Part shown: in pieces, positions 1-8,547 of the stretch | Layout: every line of letters starts with the position of its first letter | How positions within the stretch are numbered: position 1 is the stretch's first letter | Source: JBBSUQ01 sp964389755 | GTDB lineage: Bacteria; Bacteroidota; Bacteroidia; Flavobacteriales_D; Crocinitomicaceae | Assembly (NCBI GenBank): GCA_964389755.1 | Contig: CAYMEW010000012.1 | Coordinates: 27,618 to 91,617, forward strand | Length of the DNA: 64,000 bases | Reading direction: 5' to 3' | The notes under the pieces: generated by a model | Database searches by the model: none | What the model saw: the letters and a program-made list of their open reading frames with translations, nothing else | What the model was told of the DNA's origin: nothing | Position numbers and translations under genes: made by a program

Positions 1-1588
1 CCAGCACCACCGAACCGTAATGCGTCGTGTTGAGTTCGCCGGCCATCCGCGGGTTTCCGAAAATCACCAGTGTGTTTTTGCTTCCCTGCGGCAACGAAGC
101 GCTATAGCTGTCGAAGTTTGCCGGTGCAGAGAAACTATTGACGGCACGTACGCTTTTGGCATGGATCACCGTTACGATCCGCTGATACGTTTTTTTAGCA
201 GCCTGTAATTGCCGCTGCGCTTCTTGTGCTGTTGTTGCACGAATGACGTCGGGAGAATAAAAACGCTCCACCCCTTCCAGGAAGTCCTCGTCGTGTTCTC
301 CGATCGACACGAGCGCAAAATGTTCGTCCAGCCGGCCCACAGGAAAGGAAGCATCGTCATTTTTAAGCAGGCAAACAGCCTTGTCATAAACCTGTTCCAT
401 CGTCAGTTTGATTTCATCGGGTGAATAAGTCTGGTATTTGGGCGGATTGATCACAAAGCGGTATTTATAGGAAAGGACCTTTCTGCAACGCGCGTCCACT
501 TCGGCGGCGGATATTTTTCCGCTCTCTACCAGTTTTACGAGTCCGTCGATCGCCTCGGTAACCGATTCGGGGAAGAGAAGAATGTCGCAACCGGCCATGA
601 AAGCCTTTTCAACCGTTTCCTGCTTCCCATAGCTTCCGGTAACAGCTTTCATATTGAGTGCATCCGAGATCACCAGTCCGTCAAAACCGAGTTCTTCCTG
701 TAAATAGTGCCGAATGACCGGAGCCGAAAGGCTGGACGGCATACCACTCTGATCGAGCGCCGGAACATTCAGATGGCCGACCATCACCGAAGACGCTCCG
801 GCACTGATCCCTTCGCGAAACGGATACCAGTCGATCGCTTCGATCTGTGTCAGTGATCTGTCGATAAGCGGTAAATTGTAGTGCGAGTCTGCCGATGTGT
901 TCCCGTGGCCCGGAAAATGTTTGAGGCACGACATCACGCCATTGCTTTCGAACGACTTCACGAGTGCGGAAACCTGGAAAGCGACATCTTTCGGACTTTC
1001 TCCATAACTCCGGAAACCGATCACGGGATTCAGCGGGTTACTGTTAACGTCTGCCACCGGAGCAAAATTCATGTGAATTCCGGCCTCACGGCATTCGGCA
1101 GCCATCATTTCCCCGATTCTTTTTGTAAGTTCCGGGTCATTTGCCGCTCCGAGTGTATAAGCATACGGAAAACGGTCCACATCCGAAAGGCGCATTTCCA
1201 TTCCCCATTCGGCATCCATCCCGATAAAAAGGGGAATTTCAGATTCCCGCTGAAAACGGGCGACACTTGAATCGCTTTCGGCACGCGTTCCCTGGAAAAG
1301 GATCACTCCGCCGACGTGGTCGTTCTTAATGAAGTTATCCGCTTCATTCAGCGTGGCTGGCTTACCCGGATACGCGGCTACCATGAAAAACTGGGCAATC
1401 TTCTCGCGCAGTGTCATTTTCGAAAGTTGTGTTTCGGCCCATTGCGTCGCTTTCGGATCCGGCGCCCTGAGTTGCTTTTCGGTGACAGAAACCACCATTT
1501 CAGGAGAAGGAAACAGGGAAGTAAGCAAGGCCGTTAGCGGCAGCGCTGCCAACAAGTGTATGCGTGAGATCCGAAAAAAGTGCTTCAT
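1..1588 (-). CDS. GH3 beta-N-acetylhexosaminidase, partial (C-terminus beyond window)
   Basis: The frame is open from the ATG at 1588 to the window edge, giving 529 codons without a stop. It starts with a signal-peptide-like stretch (basic residues, then a hydrophobic run in residues 1-30). The NagZ-type signature KHFPGHG lies at residues 223-229, followed by the DSH segment that carries the acid/base pair of this subfamily, and ISDALNM places the nucleophile at Asp309. The expected role is exo-hydrolysis of N-acetylglucosaminides from peptidoglycan fragments in the periplasm or at the surface. A plain NagZ is about 340 residues; this one continues at least 190 further, as in Bacteroidota proteins that join GH3 to a beta-lactamase-like serine hydrolase domain. 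That second domain is not visible here, so its presence is inference. Confidence 0.88.
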   Translation of the reverse strand, partial: MKHFFRISRIHLLAALPLTALLTSLFPSPEMVVSVTEKQLRAPDPKATQWAETQLSKMTLREKIAQFFMVAAYPGKPATLNEADNFIKNDHVGGVILFQGTRAESDSSVARFQRESEIPLFIGMDAEWGMEMRLSDVDRFPYAYTLGAANDPELTKRIGEMMAAECREAGIHMNFAPVADVNSNPLNPVIGFRSYGESPKDVAFQVSALVKSFESNGVMSCLKHFPGHGNTSADSHYNLPLIDRSLTQIEAIDWYPFREGISAGASSVMVGHLNVPALDQSGMPSSLSAPVIRHYLQEELGFDGLVISDALNMKAVTGSYGKQETVEKAFMAGCDILLFPESVTEAIDGLVKLVESGKISAAEVDARCRKVLSYKYRFVINPPKYQTYSPDEIKLTMEQVYDKAVCLLKNDDASFPVGRLDEHFALVSIGEHDEDFLEGVERFYSPDVIRATTAQEAQRQLQAAKKTYQRIVTVIHAKSVRAVNSFSAPANFDSYSASLPQGSKNTLVIFGNPRMAGELNTTHYGSVVL

Positions 1589-1644
1589 GTTACGAAATTA
1601 AAGTTTGATCGGGCTTACACGGGCGAAATGCTGCGGTTTTTTCC

Positions 1645-1656
1645 ACAATGCATTGT
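1645..1656. repeat. 12-bp perfect palindrome in a 221-base divergent gap
   Basis: ACAATGCATTGT reads identically on both strands. It lies between the GH3 gene and the mutL operon, about 135 bases before the plus-strand -7 box. It could be an operator, but no regulator can be tied to it and chance is possible. Confidence 0.3.
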
Positions 1657-1789
1657 TCCCGAAGTCCGACGACATCCGTTTTAACAAAAACCCTACCGCA
1701 TATTTTGGAACTTGTCGCGTTACTACGGGGTGGCTGACGCTTTGTCAGGAACTGTCAAACGGAATAATTCTTGGAACACACGGAATGAT

Positions 1790-1797
1790 TATCTTTG
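1790..1797 (+). promoter_or_regulatory. -7 box TATCTTTG of the mutL operon
   Basis: Exact match to the Bacteroidota -7 element TAnnTTTG. A TTG at 1771-1773 lies 16 bases upstream as a possible -33 element. The box ends 12 bases before the ATG at 1810, which favours 1810 over the in-frame TTG at 1795 inside the box. Confidence 0.65.
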
Positions 1798-1809
1798 CAG
1801 GAGACCGAT

Positions 1810-2133
1810 ATGAAATTACGCTTTTTAAAAAATAACATCCGCAACAAGCGCTTTGATTACCAACCGATGTATTACGACGAACGGAAGGAAAAATTGCGTC
1901 AGAAAGTGGACGAATACGAAGAACTGCACCGGGGCGACAGCTTGTCGGATGATAAACGCATGCATATTCTCCGGGAAAAAATGGCGAACAGCTGGCAACG
2001 AACGTCGCGTGAGAATCGCGATCAGGCATACAGTATACGCCTCATTGTTCTGATCGGTCTGATCCTGGCACTGGGCTACTTCCTGCTAAACGGGGTCGAC
2101 GAAGTGGATGTGATCGTAAAAAGACTCTGGTAA
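1810..2133 (+). CDS. Conserved small membrane protein upstream of mutL
   Basis: 107 residues. The first 75 are charged and rich in Lys, Arg and Glu, with a predicted helix (DERKEKLRQKVDEYEELHR). A single hydrophobic segment follows (about residues 79-97), then a short charged tail. Topology is probably N-in with one membrane anchor. Similar small proteins sit next to mutL in Flavobacteriia, where I recall them carrying misleading riboflavin synthase labels; nothing in this sequence resembles such an enzyme. The stop is one base from the mutL start, so the two are co-transcribed. Function is unknown. Confidence 0.8.
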   Translation: MKLRFLKNNIRNKRFDYQPMYYDERKEKLRQKVDEYEELHRGDSLSDDKRMHILREKMANSWQRTSRENRDQAYSIRLIVLIGLILALGYFLLNGVDEVDVIVKRLW

Positions 2134-2134
2134 A

Positions 2135-3973
2135 ATGAGTATTATTCGCCTGTTACCCGATCACATTGCCAACCAGATCGCTGCCGGAGAAGTTATCCAG
2201 CGGCCGGCCTCGGTAGTCAAGGAACTTGTTGAGAATGCCATTGATGCCGGTGCACAAAAGATCAACGTACACATAAAAGATGCCGGCAAAACCCTGATCC
2301 AGGTCGTGGATGAAGGACGGGGCATGGCTGCCGACGATGCGCGCATGTGCTTTGAACGACACGCCACGAGTAAAGTGGCCAGCGCAGACGATCTCTTTGC
2401 CCTGAAGACCAAAGGATTTCGCGGGGAAGCACTCGCATCCATCGCTGCAATTGCACATGTAACGCTCAAAACAAGGCAACCGGAGGATGAGATCGGTACG
2501 CTGATCCGGATCGAAGGCAGCCGGATCGTAACGCGGGAAGAAACCGTCTGCCCCATCGGAAGCTCTTTCGAGGTCAAGAACCTGTTTTACAACGTCCCGG
2601 CACGCCGGAATTTCCTAAAAACGGATGCTGTTGAATTCAGGCACATTTGCGATGAGTTTGAACGCGTGGCCCTGGCTCACCCGGATATCGAGTTTACCCT
2701 GGACCACAACGGAAGCCAGGTGCACAACCTGCCGTCCTCCAACCTGCGTAAACGCATCGTATCCATTTTCGGGAATATCATCAACGATAAACTGGTACCG
2801 ATCGAGGAACAAACCGATATTGTGCGCATCCATGGCTTTATCGGTAAACCGGAATATGCTAAAAAGAAGCGCGGGGAACAATTCTTCTTTGTAAACAACC
2901 GCTTTTTTAAAGATTCGTATTTCAATCACGCACTTACGAGCGCTTACGATAATTTACTGGCTCCAAAAACGTTTGCTTCCTATTTCCTGTTCTTCGAGAT
3001 CGATCCGCAACGGATCGATGTGAATGTGCATCCTACCAAAACAGAGATCAAATTCGAAGAAGACCGCTTTATCTACACGATCCTGAAAAGTGCGATTCGC
3101 CAGGCACTCGGAAAATACAACATCGCGCCAACGCTCGATTTCGAACAGGAAACCGGCTTCGACCTTCCTTATGAGATGAAATATGAAACGCCTGTTGAAC
3201 CGACCATTCGGGTGAATCCGGACTACAACCCGTTTCGGGAAGAATCGAACAATAGTAAACCGTCGTATAAAGCAAATTCGGCTGCGATGCAGAAACACGG
3301 CTTCGGAAAACCGGAGGTCAAACAACAGGACTGGCAAAACTTTTACGAGATCGCGGACGAAACGCATACGGTGCCCTCTCAATTGCAGGCCATTCCCGAA
3401 GAAGAAGCTTCCGAAGCATTGCATTCGAAAAACGTGCTTGAAAAGGGAAATTACCTCATTACCGAAGGCAAGACCGGACTGATGATGATTCACCGGAAAC
3501 GGGGGCTGCACCGCGTGGTATACGACCAGATGATGCAAACATTTATCGCGTATCCCGTGAGTTCGCAAACGATGCTCTTCCCGATCGAAAAGGAAATGTC
3601 GCGCCAGGAAGCCGAAGACTGGAAAGCGAATGCCTCTATGCTCGAAAGACTCGGTTTTCGCTGGCAGCTCACAGAACATACGCTGAGTATCGAGGCTATT
3701 CCAGCTGTGCTCGAACAAGAAACCGTGCTCGATTGTCTGGAAGAAATTAATACGCAACTTGGTTTCCCGGAGATCGAAAAAGGAGAAGTGGCACACTACA
3801 TGATCAATAGTATCGCGAAAGCGGCTTCCATGCGAAAAACGGAAAAGATGAACCCGGAAAGTTTTCACGATTTCATGGAGAAACTATTCGCCTGTGAAGA
3901 TCATATGTACACACCCGACGGGCTCAAAATTATGTCAAACTTAACGCTGGATGAGATCCGGCAAAAATTTTAA
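2135..3973 (+). CDS. mutL: DNA mismatch repair protein MutL
   Basis: 612 residues. MutL links MutS mismatch recognition to downstream repair. The N-terminal GHKL ATPase is intact: the KELVENAIDAGA box has catalytic Glu30 and Asn34, GRGM lies at 61-64 and GFRGEAL at 94-100. A linker rich in polar residues follows (about 350-430), then the C-terminal dimerisation domain. The site that reads DQHAxxE in endonuclease-type MutL reads HRKRGLH here (residues 453-459). The later ACxxAxK and CPHGRP-type metal motifs are also degraded. By family knowledge this points to a MutL without its own nicking activity. The gene is one base after the preceding ORF and leads into two rhomboid genes. Confidence 0.97.
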   Translation: MSIIRLLPDHIANQIAAGEVIQRPASVVKELVENAIDAGAQKINVHIKDAGKTLIQVVDEGRGMAADDARMCFERHATSKVASADDLFALKTKGFRGEALASIAAIAHVTLKTRQPEDEIGTLIRIEGSRIVTREETVCPIGSSFEVKNLFYNVPARRNFLKTDAVEFRHICDEFERVALAHPDIEFTLDHNGSQVHNLPSSNLRKRIVSIFGNIINDKLVPIEEQTDIVRIHGFIGKPEYAKKKRGEQFFFVNNRFFKDSYFNHALTSAYDNLLAPKTFASYFLFFEIDPQRIDVNVHPTKTEIKFEEDRFIYTILKSAIRQALGKYNIAPTLDFEQETGFDLPYEMKYETPVEPTIRVNPDYNPFREESNNSKPSYKANSAAMQKHGFGKPEVKQQDWQNFYEIADETHTVPSQLQAIPEEEASEALHSKNVLEKGNYLITEGKTGLMMIHRKRGLHRVVYDQMMQTFIAYPVSSQTMLFPIEKEMSRQEAEDWKANASMLERLGFRWQLTEHTLSIEAIPAVLEQETVLDCLEEINTQLGFPEIEKGEVAHYMINSIAKAASMRKTEKMNPESFHDFMEKLFACEDHMYTPDGLKIMSNLTLDEIRQKF

Positions 3974-3983
3974 TACGCAGACG

Positions 3984-4742
3984 ATGTTCAATAATATACC
4001 GCAGGTAACTAAAAATTTACTGATCCTCAATGCGCTTTTCTTCCTGGCAAAGATCGTTGTTATAAGTTCTTTTAATATCGATCTCGACTTACTTTTAGGA
4101 GCGCATTACATCAACTCTCCCCTGTTCCAGCCTTACCAGATCGTGACGCACATGTTCATGCACGGAAACTTCATGCACATCTTCTTCAACATGTTCGTTC
4201 TGTTGATTTTCGGTAGTCACCTCGAACGTTTGTGGGGCGCCAAACGCTTCTTCATTTTTTACATCGTCTCTGGTATCGGTGCATTTTTGATTTACAACAT
4301 TACGGGTGCCTGGCAAATTCATCAACTCAAACAGGAAATACTCGCATACGGATTTCCTTTGGAAAACATAAATGAACTGATTCGAAATACACCTCTGAAT
4401 GAATCTGCTGTCTCAGAAACACTCAGCCGACTTTCAGGAGATCCGGGCGTATTTGAATATGCTGTTAAAAGTTTTACTCCGATGATAGGCGCATCCGGCG
4501 CACTTTTCGGAATCATGGCTGCATTTGCATTGCTTTTCCCAAATACGCCGCTTATGCTGCTTTTCTTTCCGTTTCCAATCAAGGCTAAATACCTGATCGG
4601 AGGTTATTTCCTGATCGAATTGTATTCCAGTTTCAACCAGCCCGGAGATACCGTAGCGCACCTGGCACATGTCGGAGGAGCAATTGTGGGCGGTATTATC
4701 GTACTGATACAACGACGAACAGATAAAACAAATTTCTGGTAA
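3984..4742 (+). CDS. Rhomboid family intramembrane serine protease (first of pair)
   Basis: 252 residues from the ATG at 3984, ten bases after mutL. About six membrane segments are visible. Rhomboid features are the HMFMHGNFMHIFFN stretch (57-70), the catalytic serine motif GASGALFG with Ser171, and the partner His229 in AHLAHVGG. These cleave transmembrane substrates within the bilayer. About 55 mostly hydrophilic residues (110-165) are inserted between the L1 region and the serine helix, longer than in the following paralogue. Substrates cannot be guessed from the sequence. Confidence 0.92.
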   Translation: MFNNIPQVTKNLLILNALFFLAKIVVISSFNIDLDLLLGAHYINSPLFQPYQIVTHMFMHGNFMHIFFNMFVLLIFGSHLERLWGAKRFFIFYIVSGIGAFLIYNITGAWQIHQLKQEILAYGFPLENINELIRNTPLNESAVSETLSRLSGDPGVFEYAVKSFTPMIGASGALFGIMAAFALLFPNTPLMLLFFPFPIKAKYLIGGYFLIELYSSFNQPGDTVAHLAHVGGAIVGGIIVLIQRRTDKTNFW

Positions 4743-4743
4743 T

Positions 4744-5673
4744 ATGCAGACGCAGCAGACACTCGGACAGCAACTCATGCAGTTTATCCGCCACGGCGGA
4801 ATGACGGTCAAACTGATCTTTGTGAACACGCTTGTGTTCCTGCTTATCCAGCTCATATCGATTACCGGGAACATGATCGGCGGAACTGCAGGGGTGTTGT
4901 TCGACACGATCAATACGCGCATTTTTGCCCTGGACACCTACCTTTCCGGCTTCGTGCTTCATCCCTGGGGCTTGTTTACCAGTATTTTCGCTCACTTCCG
5001 GTTTACCCATTTCCTGTTCAATATGCTCTTCCTCTATTTTTCGGGAAGAATGTTCGAACAGGTCTTTGACCGGCGACGGCTTTTGTATACATACCTGTTG
5101 GGAGGTGTGGCCGGTGGAATTTTTGAAATTCTTTCACACCTCGTTTTCCCGGGCCTCAGCGACGGCTACCTCGTTGTAGGTGCCTCCGGCTCGATCATGG
5201 CTATTTTCATTGCACTCGCTTTTTACCGCCCGTCGCTTACGGTAAATATCTGGGGAATTTTACCCGTAAGGATCATTATCCTGGCCGTATTATTCATTGT
5301 TTACGATCTCGTTAGCCTGGGCATGCACGACGGAACCGCACATTTTGCACACATTGGCGGGGCCGCGATCGGTTTGCTTTCGATCCAGAACCTGCATAGC
5401 CGTACGAATATTATAGCCGTTACCGAACGGATCGGAAATGCGGTCGCTTTGTTTTTCCAACGCCTGTTCAACCCGCGTAAAACACACTTTAAAGTGTACC
5501 ACAATAAAACGGGGCAAACATTTAAATCGGATGAACAGTATAACGTAGAAGCAAAAAAACGCCAGCAGGAAATAGACCGGATCCTGGACAAGATCTCCAA
5601 ATCGGGATACGAATCGCTTAGCAAGGCGGAAAAAGCATTCCTGTTTAATCAAAGCAATAACAAGCGAAATTGA
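4744..5673 (+). CDS. Rhomboid family protease with C-terminal DUF6576-type tail
   Basis: 309 residues, one base after the first rhomboid gene. The core has the FRFTHFLFNMLFLYFSG stretch (86-101), catalytic Ser148 in VVGASGSIM and His203 in AHFAHIGG. It is followed by about 100 soluble residues, of which the last 45 form a charged helical domain (YNVEAKKRQQEIDRILDKIS) typical of the DUF6576 tail on Bacteroidota rhomboids. The tail probably sits in the cytoplasm. Its stop overlaps the start of the next gene (TTGA). The pair probably arose by tandem duplication followed by divergence. Confidence 0.92.
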   Translation: MQTQQTLGQQLMQFIRHGGMTVKLIFVNTLVFLLIQLISITGNMIGGTAGVLFDTINTRIFALDTYLSGFVLHPWGLFTSIFAHFRFTHFLFNMLFLYFSGRMFEQVFDRRRLLYTYLLGGVAGGIFEILSHLVFPGLSDGYLVVGASGSIMAIFIALAFYRPSLTVNIWGILPVRIIILAVLFIVYDLVSLGMHDGTAHFAHIGGAAIGLLSIQNLHSRTNIIAVTERIGNAVALFFQRLFNPRKTHFKVYHNKTGQTFKSDEQYNVEAKKRQQEIDRILDKISKSGYESLSKAEKAFLFNQSNNKRN

Positions 5674-6794
5674 AAAACTTCCTGAAACGGCTCGTGCGCT
5701 TTTCGTCGCTTGTAAAGATCCTCACGATCATTGCGCTGGTATGCCTGCTGCTCGCCTATCTCGCTCCTTTTGTACATCCGGCGTCTTTCCGGCTGATTCC
5801 CTTTTTTGGGCTGGCCTACCCCGTGATCCTTGTGATCAACCTGTTGTTCCTGGTAATCTGGTCTGTGGCCCGCTCAAAATACGCCCTTTTCATCCTGGTC
5901 GCCCTGCTGTGTGGCGGAAAACTACATTTTCGCTTACTGGCCTTCGGTTCGAAGGAAGCCATTCCGCAGGAAGTTGAAAAAGTATGGAAAATCAGCAGCT
6001 ACAATGTACGCCTCTTCGACCTGTACAACTGGTACACCAACAAAGCTGAAAACAAACGTCTCGAGATCTTCGCCTTTCTCGAACGCGAAAATCCGGATGT
6101 GATCTGCTTCCAGGAATTCTATCACCAGGACCGGCCGACACCTTTTCCCACGCGTGACACGCTCCTGAAGATCATGCACATGAAAGATTACCACGAGCGC
6201 TACAGCCACAAACTCGATGGCCGGCAAAACTTTGGGATCGCCATGCTATCCAAATACCCGATGATCGCACGCGGCGATGTGATTTTCGACAACGAGGACA
6301 AGGAAACAGATAACTATTGTATTTACGCGGACATCGTAAAAAACGGCGATACACTCCGCATTTACAACATTCATCTGCAATCTATCAAATTGCGCAAGGA
6401 CGACTATTCCGTTTTCGATCCGAATGAAAAATCGGACGTCAGTAAACCATCGGCCATTCGCGCCATTTACGATAAACTCAGTTTCGCATACCCCCGCCGG
6501 GCGGAACAGGCGGAAACAGTTATGAAACACGCTTCCGAATCGCCATACCCGGTCGTTATCTGCGGAGATTTTAATGACACACCGCTTTCATACGTTTACA
6601 ATTGCTTCGGGAGCACGCTTACCGACGCCTTTCGGATCAGTGGCCGCGGAATCGGCAGTACCTACGTCGGAAAAGTACCGGCCGGCCGGATCGATTATAT
6701 TTTTTACAGTCCCTCGCTACATTCGACCAACTTTGAGATCCAGCGGGAAGCACTGAGCGACCACCGCGCCATCTCCTGCCTTATCTGGAAGTAA
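5670..6794 (+). CDS. Membrane-anchored endonuclease/exonuclease/phosphatase (EEP) family protein
   Basis: 374 residues with a TTG start inside the preceding stop codon. There is no ATG before the first membrane segment, so TTG is the only start that keeps it. Three hydrophobic segments (about 15-35, 40-65, 70-90) precede a DNase I-like fold. The EEP catalytic set is visible: SYNVR, CFQEFY with the metal-binding Glu, GDFNDTP, and a terminal SDHRA. Substrate could be a phosphodiester in nucleic acid, lipid or inositol phosphate; the fold does not decide. The catalytic domain is probably periplasmic. Confidence 0.88.
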   Translation: MKNFLKRLVRFSSLVKILTIIALVCLLLAYLAPFVHPASFRLIPFFGLAYPVILVINLLFLVIWSVARSKYALFILVALLCGGKLHFRLLAFGSKEAIPQEVEKVWKISSYNVRLFDLYNWYTNKAENKRLEIFAFLERENPDVICFQEFYHQDRPTPFPTRDTLLKIMHMKDYHERYSHKLDGRQNFGIAMLSKYPMIARGDVIFDNEDKETDNYCIYADIVKNGDTLRIYNIHLQSIKLRKDDYSVFDPNEKSDVSKPSAIRAIYDKLSFAYPRRAEQAETVMKHASESPYPVVICGDFNDTPLSYVYNCFGSTLTDAFRISGRGIGSTYVGKVPAGRIDYIFYSPSLHSTNFEIQREALSDHRAISCLIWK

Positions 6795-6811
6795 ATCATC
6801 AACTTTTATGT

Positions 6812-6819
6812 TATATTTA
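6812..6819 (+). promoter_or_regulatory. Possible -7 box TATATTTA, four bases before ATG
   Basis: One mismatch to TAnnTTTG, in a 29-base gap. If used, transcription would begin at or next to the ATG at 6824 and give an almost leaderless mRNA. Confidence 0.35.
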
Positions 6820-6823
6820 CCGC

Positions 6824-7282
6824 ATGAAACAGACCTTTTTCTTCATTCCTTTCCTTGTATGCGCTGCATTTGCAGTTAGTTCCTGCTCAGTAGATAAACC
6901 GATGGACGAACCGGACGCGGACCTGATCCCGATCCATAAAAAATGGACACTTCAAAAGGAAGAAAATCGCGTTGAAAAATATGAATCGATCGAGTTTAAA
7001 GGACAACCGATTGAAATCGTCATGGACCTTAACGATAACGGTTACTTTATCATTTACGATACCTTTCTCGACCCGCGTTTTGAAGGTGCCGGAATTAATA
7101 AGATCCAACAGCGATCACGCGGACAATGGGAGTACCGCGACGATTTGCTCATTCTTCACCATTCTACCGACGATACCTCGTATACTGAAAACCTGACTGT
7201 CAACAGGCTGAGCAACGAAGAACTGATCCTGCAGGGAGAGAATGAAAAAGCAACGATCTATAAAACATTCAATAAGCGCTGA
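6824..7282 (+). CDS. Lipocalin-like lipoprotein
   Basis: 152 residues. A signal peptide ends in the lipobox AVSSC, so Cys21 should be lipidated. The mature part is beta-rich, with alternating polar and hydrophobic strands and WTLQKEENRVE near its start. This is the pattern of the small lipocalin-like lipoproteins common in Bacteroidota. No enzyme motif is present. The gene has a possible promoter of its own, and the next gene follows after 13 bases. Confidence 0.72.
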   Translation: MKQTFFFIPFLVCAAFAVSSCSVDKPMDEPDADLIPIHKKWTLQKEENRVEKYESIEFKGQPIEIVMDLNDNGYFIIYDTFLDPRFEGAGINKIQQRSRGQWEYRDDLLILHHSTDDTSYTENLTVNRLSNEELILQGENEKATIYKTFNKR

Positions 7283-7295
7283 TTGTTAAAGTAAC

Positions 7296-7913
7296 ATGTT
7301 TGTAGAGATCAACCCGGATAATATCGATGACCGGCTCATACGACAGGCGGTTGAAGCGCTGAAGAAAGGTGGCATTCTCATATTCCCGACGGATACGGTT
7401 TATAGCATGGGCTGCGACCTGGGCAATAAAAAGGCCCTGAATGAACTTGCACGGCTCAAGGGAACGAAACTCGGTAAAACACATTTTTCGATCATTTGCT
7501 CGGACCTGAGTAACCTTTCGGAATACGTAAAACACATTCCGCGTCCGGTATTCAAGCTGCTTAAGCAGTGTCTTCCGGGACCATTTACATTCATTCTTAC
7601 GGCAACAAATGAGATTCCGCGCCTGTTCGATACGAACCGCAAGGAGATCGGGATCCGGATCCCGGATAACGCGATCATTCACCGCATCGTACAAGAACTC
7701 GGAAACCCGATTGCCACCACTTCCCTGCACAACCAGGAAGATGAGATCCTCGATTACTTCGCTGATCCGTATGCTATTTTCGAACGTTTTGAAGACGATG
7801 CCGATATGATCATCGACGGCGGTCCCGGAAAATTATATGCTTCAACCGTTATTGACTGCACGGGAGATACCCCGGAGATCATTCGGGAAGGACTTGGAAA
7901 AATCGACTTATGA
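7296..7913 (+). CDS. YciO-type member of the YrdC/Sua5 threonylcarbamoyl-AMP synthase family
   Basis: 205 residues, one YrdC fold. The nucleotide-binding opening GGILIFPTDTVYSMGCDL (25-42) is clear. PGPFTFIL and a late TSLHNQ fit the YciO branch: the position that is SxxN in TsaC reads TSLH here. TsaC makes threonylcarbamoyl-AMP for the universal tRNA modification t6A, while YciO is its poorly understood paralogue. Whether this copy serves t6A synthesis depends on whether a canonical TsaC exists elsewhere in the genome. It overlaps the next gene by four bases (ATGA). Confidence 0.85.
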   Translation: MFVEINPDNIDDRLIRQAVEALKKGGILIFPTDTVYSMGCDLGNKKALNELARLKGTKLGKTHFSIICSDLSNLSEYVKHIPRPVFKLLKQCLPGPFTFILTATNEIPRLFDTNRKEIGIRIPDNAIIHRIVQELGNPIATTSLHNQEDEILDYFADPYAIFERFEDDADMIIDGGPGKLYASTVIDCTGDTPEIIREGLGKIDL

Positions 7914-8476
7914 TACTTATTGTGGACTGCGGCAGTAATAAGACGCGTTACATCGAATCAATGGTCGATGAACACATGGATTTTACGACCGTGCCCCTGC
8001 GCGAACTGACCGAAGATCACCTGCGTGATAAAAAAGGCGTGATCTTCTCCGGAGCTCCGCTGCTCATTACGGAGATCAACACCGAGCCTTACCTGGAACG
8101 TATCGAATGGGTGCGAAATCCACCGGTTCCCGTGTTGGGCATCTGTTTCGGACATCAACTCATCGGCTTACTCTTCGGCGCGTTTGGATCGCGTATGCCG
8201 GAAGACAGGCACTGGCAAAAGATCTCTGTACTTAAGTCCTGCCCGCTTTTCGACCGTATGTCCGACGAGATTGAAATGATGGAAGACCATTGCGAAACGA
8301 TCTCAATTCCACCCGGTTTCGAGCTCGTGGCTGTGTCCGATGTATGCGTCAACGAGGCCATGATGCATCGCAGTAAACCGATATACGGCGTACAGTTTCA
8401 TCCGGAAGTCAGCGGAAACCAGGGCGCCTTACTCATCGGCAATTTCATCCGGAGTTGTCAGCCAGGCAGTTTTTAA
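7910..8476 (+). CDS. Class I glutamine amidotransferase-like protein
   Basis: 188 residues, a stand-alone GATase1 domain. The nucleophile elbow GICFGHQ carries the catalytic Cys, and FHPEV near the end supplies the His-Glu pair, so the triad is complete. The layout resembles the glutaminase half of GMP synthetase, but no synthetase domain follows and none lies nearby. Such proteins hydrolyse glutamine or cleave gamma-glutamyl compounds. It is translationally coupled to the YciO-type gene. Confidence 0.85.
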   Translation: MILIVDCGSNKTRYIESMVDEHMDFTTVPLRELTEDHLRDKKGVIFSGAPLLITEINTEPYLERIEWVRNPPVPVLGICFGHQLIGLLFGAFGSRMPEDRHWQKISVLKSCPLFDRMSDEIEMMEDHCETISIPPGFELVAVSDVCVNEAMMHRSKPIYGVQFHPEVSGNQGALLIGNFIRSCQPGSF

Positions 8477-8533
8477 GAACCTCGGTTTGAAAACTTGAAA
8501 GCAGCAGTTGCCCGTTCGATAACTGTAGAATCG

Positions 8534-8541
8534 TATCTTTG
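8534..8541 (+). promoter_or_regulatory. -7 box TATCTTTG, six bases before ATG
   Basis: Exact TAnnTTTG match in the 71-base gap after the amidotransferase gene, with a TTG at 8508-8510 23 bases upstream. Only six bases separate it from the ATG at 8548, so the transcript should have a very short leader or none. An in-frame TTG at 8539 lies inside the box and is therefore not the start. Confidence 0.65.
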
Positions 8542-8547
8542 AAAGGT

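Noticed and set aside
1810..2133. Riboflavin synthase label for the small protein before mutL
   Set aside because: The sequence is a charged helix plus one membrane segment, without any lumazine or riboflavin synthase motif.
2954..3868. 304-codon open frame antisense to mutL
   Set aside because: Compositional shadow of mutL; rich in Phe, Arg and His without any domain.
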